The notes under the pieces were generated by a model. It worked only from the letters and a program-made list of their open reading frames with translations, was not told where the DNA came from and ran no database searches. Made by a program: the position numbers and the translations under genes. A stretch of DNA of 64,000 nucleotides from Verrucomicrobia bacterium S94 (GTDB lineage Bacteria; Verrucomicrobiota; Kiritimatiellia; Kiritimatiellales; Pontiellaceae), in the NCBI GenBank assembly GCA_004299845.1, contig CP036201.1, positions 434,001 to 498,000 on the forward strand, written 5' to 3'. This document shows, one piece after another, positions 56,939 through 64,000 of the stretch (position 1 is the first letter of the stretch; each line of letters opens with the position of its first letter).

Positions 56939-58869
56939 TCGGTGTCTCCTTTTTCTGAGCGATTGAATGTAAGCAATAGCCGGTTCCAGCCATTGTAGCG
57001 GGAGTACTCAATCCGGTCGGCGATCTGATTGATAATATGCCACCCGAATCCACTGGTGGATTGGCCGGAGAAGTCGGGGGCGTGAATGGCATCAATATCG
57101 AAGGGTTTACCTTTGTCGTACAGGCTGAATGCAATGCTGGCGGGTTGAGAATTTACATGAATCTGAATGGGCTGGTGCTTTTCCGCTTCATAGGCGTGTT
57201 TGATAATGTTGATGAGTGCCTCGTGGAGTGCGGTGATAATGTCGTTTTTTCTCTGTCTGGAAATATTATCCTGCGAGGTACTTCTCAACTGTTCGTTGAT
57301 GAATGCATGAAATTCATCAATAGTCTCTTCGCCATTGATCATGGTCAGGATGTGCGGGGACTGTTTCCCGAAGGTGGGTTCATGCTGGCCGGCCAGATAC
57401 CGCCGGAGCACGTTGCAATCCGTTCGGAAGCTTTGTGCTGCGGTATAAAAGGATTCCGAGCTGAACTGTTGGTCTGCGGAGCTGTCACCGATGTGGTAAC
57501 GGTCGACTTCCGCAAGCTGGAACAACCCGGGTTTTCCTCTGAGATATAACCTGCGCCAGTCTTCATTCAGGGCAAGAATTTCCTCGGCGTTCCGCGGGGC
57601 GAGTCCTACCCAGTGCAGCTGGCCGAAGGCAATATCCGGCAGGGCAGGGAGGAGACGGAGCAGGGGAAGGATCTGCGCATTTCTGGATTTCGGATCGGCC
57701 CGGGTAGTCCACTGATGAAATGAAAACGTTTTCCAGAGTGCGGGATCGGTTTCGGTCGGAATTTTTACACACTGAATGCGTCGGATCGGCAGCTGCCTGT
57801 ATTTCATAAGACGGACCAGAGCGATCAGTAAAGTGAGCGGCCATGTCAGAAGCAGTATAAGCAGAGCCGCAATCCGGCCGGCGATACCAACGGTTAAACG
57901 GCCCCGTCCTTGCTGGTGGTTAGCTGCGATCGGAAAGCGGTCGGAAACCGCCGATGTTTCCGGATCTTTGTAGGCCAGATGGTTACGGTCGATCACAGCC
58001 TTTTCGAGTTCGAGTTGGCTTTCTATGCAGGTGTCTTTCATCACGCAACATGCTTTCAGTGTAGTTTGCTTTCGAATAATGCAACGTTCCGCAATGCTGA
58101 CATCCGGACCGATAACGGAATTTTTTTCGATCCGGCAGTTTTCTCCGATCCAGACCGGAGGCTGAAGCCTGACGGAGGGGTGTATCACGCTTCCGGCACC
58201 GATCCATAGCCCTTTTTCCTTTTCGGGCCCGTAGACGAATTGCCCGGGAAACTGATGATGCAACAGGATTTTCGAGGAGGAAAGCAGATGATGTGATGAG
58301 CGGCAGTTGAGCTCGGGGCCGTATACAGGTAGAGAGGGAACGTTCTCGCGCAGGAGAAAATCAGCCAGTTCGTCCGGCGAAGCGGCGGTGCAGTGGTTTA
58401 GACGAGACGGGGTTAATGAGGCCCATCCGGTCCATACGCCGTTCTCATCCATGAGGAGTGCGGAGCCGTTGGCATGCATACGGTGCAGGTGTTCCGCGTC
58501 AAACGGAGGCAGGCGAAACAGATCGCCCAGAAGATATGCGCCCCGGATATCAAGCCTTTTCAGTCGCTCGACAACTGATGCGTTCCGGGAAATGTCGATA
58601 AGGCGGATTTTCAGTCCCCAGCGAGTTCCATTGCCGAAAAAAGCGGCGGCAGCATCCGGTTTGTCGTTGATGATGATAACCAGGTCTTCAATGCCCAGGT
58701 CGCTCAGTCGCCCGGCAATGCGGTCGGCCATATTTTTTCCGGACAGCGGCAGCAGATAGGCCGGAATATGCTCTGTAATGGGGGCGAGTGAAGTGTCGGC
58801 ACAGAGTGCCGGCAGTACGGCCGTGCGGAAGGGGGAATCGGCAGAGCCGGAAGAGGATGCTTCAGGCAT
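56935..58869 (-). CDS. Nucleotidyltransferase/beta-helix/sugar-transferase/RsbW-like ATPase fusion
   Basis: 644-residue multidomain protein. Residues 16-190: NDP-sugar nucleotidyltransferase-like (ALCADTSLAPITEHIPAYLLP); the usual GGxGTRL loop is not recognisable, so probably inactive. 220-295: hexapeptide-type left-handed beta-helix (GAGSVIHPSVRLQPPVWIGE). 325-352: TM segment. 395-500: similar to the C-terminal part of initiating sugar-phosphate transferases (VGLAPRN, YLRGKPGLFQLAEVDRY, FRTDCNVLRRYL), with the early catalytic part short and divergent. 510-640: HATPase_c_2 with ALHEALINIIKHAY, YDKGKPFD and TSGFGWHIINQIAD, like RsbW. It overlaps the STAS gene by 4 nt. I infer polysaccharide priming tied to partner switching; no single domain is proven active. 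GGAGC lies before the ATG. Confidence 0.8.
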   Translation of the reverse strand: MPEASSSGSADSPFRTAVLPALCADTSLAPITEHIPAYLLPLSGKNMADRIAGRLSDLGIEDLVIIINDKPDAAAAFFGNGTRWGLKIRLIDISRNASVVERLKRLDIRGAYLLGDLFRLPPFDAEHLHRMHANGSALLMDENGVWTGWASLTPSRLNHCTAASPDELADFLLRENVPSLPVYGPELNCRSSHHLLSSSKILLHHQFPGQFVYGPEKEKGLWIGAGSVIHPSVRLQPPVWIGENCRIEKNSVIGPDVSIAERCIIRKQTTLKACCVMKDTCIESQLELEKAVIDRNHLAYKDPETSAVSDRFPIAANHQQGRGRLTVGIAGRIAALLILLLTWPLTLLIALVRLMKYRQLPIRRIQCVKIPTETDPALWKTFSFHQWTTRADPKSRNAQILPLLRLLPALPDIAFGQLHWVGLAPRNAEEILALNEDWRRLYLRGKPGLFQLAEVDRYHIGDSSADQQFSSESFYTAAQSFRTDCNVLRRYLAGQHEPTFGKQSPHILTMINGEETIDEFHAFINEQLRSTSQDNISRQRKNDIITALHEALINIIKHAYEAEKHQPIQIHVNSQPASIAFSLYDKGKPFDIDAIHAPDFSGQSTSGFGWHIINQIADRIEYSRYNGWNRLLLTFNRSEKGDTE

Positions 58870-59469
58870 ATCAGTAAGCTCCTTTATCTGTAAATGCTAC
58901 GGGGATGGAAGGGAGCCGGGGTTTAATATTCATCCGGATAGAGGTGAGCTCTGGTTTGGTGTCGAGTCGGCGGTGATCGGCATCTGTGTGCGGATTAGTG
59001 TCCCGAGACCGGGCGATGCACTTCGTCAGCAAAACTTCAGTCTGGTACTGATTATCGTTCATTTTCCGGCCTGTACGTTTTCTGCCGAGCTGTAAAAACC
59101 GCATTTGGAGTGTTTGGGTTGAGCGGTCTGCGAAAAGACTGTTTGTTTTTTTTCATATATCGGAATGATTTATCCCCGTTGGTGTGCGGTAGCGTATTAT
59201 ATTGTTGTGAACCTCTGTAAGCAATTAGTGTACTAAAATTAATACAGTAGGAAAACGTCGAAATGAGGGGACGAGCCGTGTCTTTCCGGGGAGGAGCTAT
59301 ATCGGCGGAATGAGATGAATATCAGAAATGAAAACAGAGAATTACAGCATAAAGGGTTTTCTGCCCTGCGGGAGGCGGTCGGAGCCCCTTCCGTTGATGT
59401 TTGTTTTTCTTGGTTTGGGGAACGGTTTTGGGCAAGATGCGCCGTCTTACGATTTCCAAGGGGAACAAC
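58870..59469. other. Intergenic region upstream of the DUF975 gene and the fusion gene
   Basis: About 600 nt with no conserved gene. A minus-strand frame (58871-59104) ends two bases before the fusion start and codes for nothing I recognise. The part 59160-59260 is AT-rich and promoter-like and contains TTAGT-GT-ACTAA (59225-59236). A 52-codon frame (59315-59473) ends in a stop overlapping the DUF975 ATG. Confidence 0.45.
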
Positions 59470-60207
59470 ATGACTGGATTAAATGATGATGGCGGGTTGC
59501 CGAAAATTACATTGCCTTCAACCGAAGGGGCTTCCGGCGGCGGGTTTGATGGCGGTGGGGTAACATCCAATGCCGATCTGACGGCTGAGGCCCGGGAGTC
59601 GCTTAAAGGTAACTGGGGGATGGCGGTTCTCGGCTACGTTTTATACACTGCGTTCTCATTTTCCATTTCTTTCTTTATCATTGCAGCCACGTTTTTTGTG
59701 AGCGTGGTTGCCGGGTTGGGCGGTGGAGATGTTAAAGCCGCTGCAGACCTGATCGGTGGAGTGGCCCAGCTTTTTCAGTTTTTTGTGATGCCGCCGGTAG
59801 TTATTGGGTTTTATGCGTATTACCTGGGAATTGCTCAGGAGGATGCGGCCCATCTGGAACTGTTGTTTGTCGGGTTTAAGCGGTTCTGGAAATCGCTGGG
59901 CGTCTACTTTTTCTATATTCTGTTTATCTATCTGTGGATGCTGCTGCTGATCATTCCCGGCTTTATTAAATGTTTCAGTTATTCGCAGGCTTTTTTCATT
60001 ATTGCCGACGATGAGGATTGCGGGCCGTTGGAGGCCATTAGACGGAGCAGGGAAATGATGGCGGGGAACAAATGGAAGTTTTTCTGCCTCAACCTGCGGT
60101 TTATCGGATGGGGTTTGCTGGCTTTGCTGACGTTCGGTATCGGGTATCTGTGGCTGGTTCCGTACATACAGACCTCGCTTGCAAAATTTTATGAAGATGT
60201 AAAATGA
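59470..60207 (+). CDS. DUF975-family membrane protein
   Basis: 245 residues. The Gly-rich N terminus (to about 40) is followed by ARESLKGNWGMAVLGYVLY and about five TM segments. Family features: IIPGFIKCFSYSQAFFIIAD near 160, GPLEAIRRSREMMAGNKWKFFCLNLRFIGW near 180. Members are predicted integral membrane proteins of unknown function. AGGGGA precedes the ATG at 59470. Confidence 0.88.
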   Translation: MTGLNDDGGLPKITLPSTEGASGGGFDGGGVTSNADLTAEARESLKGNWGMAVLGYVLYTAFSFSISFFIIAATFFVSVVAGLGGGDVKAAADLIGGVAQLFQFFVMPPVVIGFYAYYLGIAQEDAAHLELLFVGFKRFWKSLGVYFFYILFIYLWMLLLIIPGFIKCFSYSQAFFIIADDEDCGPLEAIRRSREMMAGNKWKFFCLNLRFIGWGLLALLTFGIGYLWLVPYIQTSLAKFYEDVK

Positions 60208-61422
<1,215 letters not shown>

Positions 61423-61770
61423 ATGAACCTATTACCCCTTACCATCGCACAGGCTGAGGCGGCTCCGGCGGCTGCCGGATCGCCGCTGCAGTTCCCGATC
61501 ATGATGGTTATTCTGTTCGCGATCATGTATTTCATGATGATCCGTCCGCAGAAGCGCCGCGAAAAGGAACGTAAGGAGATGATCAATTCGGTGAAGAGCG
61601 GCGCCCGCGTACTGCTCACCAGCGGAATCATCGGCGAAGTCGTCAACGTGAAGGAAAATACGCTGATCATCAAAATTTCGGACAACACCAAAGTTGAGTG
61701 CGTTCGCGCGGCCATTTCCCAGATTCTGGAAAAAGGCGAAACTCCGGCCGAAATCGAAGCAACGAAGTAG
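61423..61770 (+). CDS. yajC: Preprotein translocase subunit YajC
   Basis: 115-residue single-span membrane protein that associates with SecDF. The Ala-rich start is followed by a TM segment (MMVILFAIMYFMMIRPQKRR, about 26-45) and a cytosolic domain (GARVLLTSGIIGEVVNVKENT). It starts directly after the tgt stop. Confidence 0.95.
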   Translation: MNLLPLTIAQAEAAPAAAGSPLQFPIMMVILFAIMYFMMIRPQKRREKERKEMINSVKSGARVLLTSGIIGEVVNVKENTLIIKISDNTKVECVRAAISQILEKGETPAEIEATK

Positions 61771-61784
61771 GAAAGGTTTCTGAG

Positions 61785-64000
61785 ATGGACAAAAATAAAC
61801 TCTGGAAATGGATCTCTCTCTTTTTTCTGACCGGTATGTCGGTCTGGATGGTGGCGGATCTTGGGGTGACCTGGGGGCTGGACCTGCAGGGCGGTTCCAG
61901 TTTCACGATTCAGGTCGATGAAGATGATGTGCGCCAGAAGTTGGTTGAAGGCGATGAAACAATTTCTTCGGTCGATCAGCTTAAAGATTCGGACGTAAAG
62001 AAAAAGGTTCAGGAAACGCAGCAGATTGCGGTTGAGATTATCCGCAACCGTATTGATGGGCTGGGTACTGCAGAACCTGAAATTTATCCGCAGGGAAATG
62101 ACCGGATTGTGGTTCGTCTTCCCGGTGTCGATCCGGAAACCCGTGCAGAAGCCAGAGCGCAGATTTCACGCGATGCGGTGCTGAGCTTCAAGCTGGTCCA
62201 TAAAGACAGCGCGCAGTGGGTCGCGGAAGTTTTCGGTTCCGGTCAGATGCCGCCCGGTTTTAAAATGGGTGGGCAGGACAATGCGGGGATTTTCCTGGTA
62301 CGCGATCGAGAAGCCATGGCCGATGAAGAGCTCGACCGCGAATTCTTCAAGCGTCTGCGCCGGTTCGGCGACAAGCCGGCTGACTTTATGCTGATGGAGG
62401 ACCGTCACAAGGATAATTCCAAAATTTACCGTCCTGAATATATTGAGCGCCGCCGCCAGATGGGCGGAGACCGTGTGCAGAATGCATCGGTTATGCCGGA
62501 TCCGATGACCGGTCTGCCGACGATCTCACTCGAATTTGATTCAGAAGGCCGCAACGAATTCGGTCGTATTACGGAAGAAAATGTAAACCGGCGTCTTGCG
62601 GTGATTCTTGATGATAAACTGTATTCTGCGCCGAATATCAATGAAGCGATTTACGGGAATGCATCGATTTCCGGAAGTTTCAGTAACGCTGAAGCCCGCA
62701 AACTGGCCAATGTGCTGAAAGCCGGGGCTCTGCCGGGCCGGGTGAAAATTGTGGAAGAACGTACGGTTGCTCCGACTCTCGGCCATGATTCAATCAGCAG
62801 CGGGATCAAAGCGATTATCATCGGTGGAGTTGCCGTGCTGGTCTTTATGGGCGTCTACTATCTGATTCCGGGGATGATTGCGAACTTCTCGCTGATTTTC
62901 GTTCTGCTGCTGCTGCCGATCGGCATGGTGGTTTCATCCGGATTTCTCGGTGCGGCCACGGGATCGCTGCAGGGCGGGGGAATCAGTCTCCCGACGCTGA
63001 CGCTTTATGGTATTGCCGGTATTGTGCTGACTGTCGGTATGGCGGTGGATGCCAACGTACTGACCTTTGAGCGTATGCGTGAGGAATGGAAAGTCGGCAA
63101 GTCCGTTTCCGGCGCCATTAACGCCGGTTACAATAAAGCTTTCAGCACCATTCTGGATGCGAACGTTACGACTCTGCTTACCGCCGTTATTCTGTTCTGG
63201 CAGGGTTCCGGTCCGATTCGCGGCTTTGCGGTGACGCTGAGTGCGGGTATTATTGTTTCGATGTTCATCGTGCTGGTCATTACCCGTCTTGGGTTTAATA
63301 CGTTGGCGGATAACGGTATGCTCAAGAGCATTAAGATGCTGTCTATTCCGGGGCTGCAGAATGCAAACTTTAATTTCCTGGGCAGCCGGAAAATCGCTGC
63401 AGCTGTGTCGTTGCTGATTATTATCGGTTCGTGGGGCCTTTTCTTTAAGAAAGGTGATGCGAACTTCGGGGTCGATTTTAAAGGGGGGTCCGTGATTACC
63501 TTTGAATTCGACCAGAAGCAGGATATCGAAGTGGTCCGCGCTGCACTGAATGATGCCGGATTTCCGACGGCGGGTATTGCCTATCAGGCTGATGTCAGCG
63601 GCGGGGAAGTGCTGGAACTGAAAATCAGTGATTCCGGTGAAGAAGCGGAGCCGGCCCTTGAGGCGGTTAAAGCTCTCGACGGCGGCTATATTGATGTTAA
63701 AAACGACAGTGTAGGTTCGCAGATCGGATCTGAGCTGAAGCGTAAGGGGCTGATGGCCATTATCTGGTCGCTGGTCGGCATCATTATCTATATTTCGATC
63801 CGCTTCGAATTTGCTTTTGCCTGCGGTGCCATTACTGCATTGGCGCATGACGTGCTGATTACGGTCGGGCTCTTCTGTGCGCTGGGTAATGAGCTGAGTA
63901 TGCCGATTATTGCAGCCCTGCTGACTATTGTCGGTTACTCGGTGAACGATACGATTGTGGTGTTTGACCGTATTCGGGAAGATCTGAAGCTGGAGAAGGG
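61785..64000 (+). CDS. secD: Protein-export membrane protein SecDF (fused), cut by the window edge
   Basis: Proton-driven component of Sec export; here SecD and SecF are one chain. The frame is open for about 738 codons to the edge. It begins MDKNKLWKWISLFFLTGMSV, then DLGVTWGLDLQGGSSFTIQV. SecD part: VRLPGVDPETRAEARAQISR, RDREAMADEELDRE, LDANVTTLLTAVILF and AVDANVLTFERMREEW near 425. SecF part from about 530 with GVDFKGGSVITFEFD and LTIVGYSVNDTIVVFDRIRED at the edge. The six-G run at 63483 is in frame. It lies 14 nt after yajC. Confidence 0.95.
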   Translation, partial: MDKNKLWKWISLFFLTGMSVWMVADLGVTWGLDLQGGSSFTIQVDEDDVRQKLVEGDETISSVDQLKDSDVKKKVQETQQIAVEIIRNRIDGLGTAEPEIYPQGNDRIVVRLPGVDPETRAEARAQISRDAVLSFKLVHKDSAQWVAEVFGSGQMPPGFKMGGQDNAGIFLVRDREAMADEELDREFFKRLRRFGDKPADFMLMEDRHKDNSKIYRPEYIERRRQMGGDRVQNASVMPDPMTGLPTISLEFDSEGRNEFGRITEENVNRRLAVILDDKLYSAPNINEAIYGNASISGSFSNAEARKLANVLKAGALPGRVKIVEERTVAPTLGHDSISSGIKAIIIGGVAVLVFMGVYYLIPGMIANFSLIFVLLLLPIGMVVSSGFLGAATGSLQGGGISLPTLTLYGIAGIVLTVGMAVDANVLTFERMREEWKVGKSVSGAINAGYNKAFSTILDANVTTLLTAVILFWQGSGPIRGFAVTLSAGIIVSMFIVLVITRLGFNTLADNGMLKSIKMLSIPGLQNANFNFLGSRKIAAAVSLLIIIGSWGLFFKKGDANFGVDFKGGSVITFEFDQKQDIEVVRAALNDAGFPTAGIAYQADVSGGEVLELKISDSGEEAEPALEAVKALDGGYIDVKNDSVGSQIGSELKRKGLMAIIWSLVGIIIYISIRFEFAFACGAITALAHDVLITVGLFCALGNELSMPIIAALLTIVGYSVNDTIVVFDRIREDLKLEK

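Noticed and set aside
58871-59104. 77-codon minus-strand frame just before the fusion gene
   Set aside because: It has no recognisable family or clear start; kept only as part of the intergenic entry.

Overview
The window is a chromosomal segment of a strictly anaerobic, Gram-negative bacterium with a GC content somewhat above half by eye. The gene set fits a PVC-superphylum organism of the Kiritimatiellota type; that placement is an inference from gene content and protein style, not a measured phylogeny. It contains a trimeric-type [FeFe]-hydrogenase operon opposite rex, a 2-oxoacid:ferredoxin oxidoreductase operon, a secretin, a mDAP-type peptidoglycan (dcw) cluster and an exported GH2 beta-galactosidase. 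I see no phage, CRISPR array, rRNA operon or IS transposase.

Layout: 1-3.2 kb (minus): ketopantoate reductase (frameshifted, cut by the window edge), a 59-residue ribbon-helix-helix-like protein with its own promoter and terminator, a TrmH-type methyltransferase, and a short MurC-like ligase. 3.2-5.6 kb: secretin GspD. 5.8-11.7 kb: hydrogenase operon hndA-HATPase-hndB-hndC-hydA, divergent from rex. 11.8-17.9 kb: sugar metabolism (Gfo/Idh/MocA oxidoreductase, mannose-6-phosphate isomerase, exported beta-galactosidase) and uppP. 18-24.9 kb: riboflavin operon under an FMN riboswitch (ribBA-ribH-nusB-ftsY-ribD-ribE, then YibQ-like and SDR genes), interrupted by a 427-bp GxxExxY unit with imperfect 29-bp terminal inverted repeats. 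25-33.3 kb: lipoproteins, YjbQ, a CNNM pair, an esterase, an amidase, and thiC with a TPP riboswitch. 33.4-38.1 kb (minus): korA/korB with a GltD-like flavoprotein. 38.6-50.3 kb: dcw cluster mraZ-rsmH-ftsL-ftsI-murE-murF-mraY-murD-LysM lipoprotein-ftsW; it ends there, with no murG, murB, ddl or ftsQAZ. 50.3-56 kb: RNA-modification genes, thioredoxin, tRNA-Pro, trhO. 56-58.9 kb: a decayed STAS gene, an intact STAS gene and an unusual 644-residue fusion (nucleotidyltransferase-like, left-handed beta-helix, sugar-transferase-like and RsbW-like ATPase domains). 59.4-64 kb: DUF975 protein, then tgt-yajC-secDF running off the window.

The two observations I rate highest are these. First, the STAS plus fusion pair looks like a partner-switching regulator fused to an exopolysaccharide-priming enzyme. 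Second, panE, ribE and ftsI each carry a one-base frameshift at a run of exactly five G/C, and one extra base of the same kind restores a normal family sequence. That pattern is either homopolymer error in the assembly or slippage; sequence alone cannot decide.
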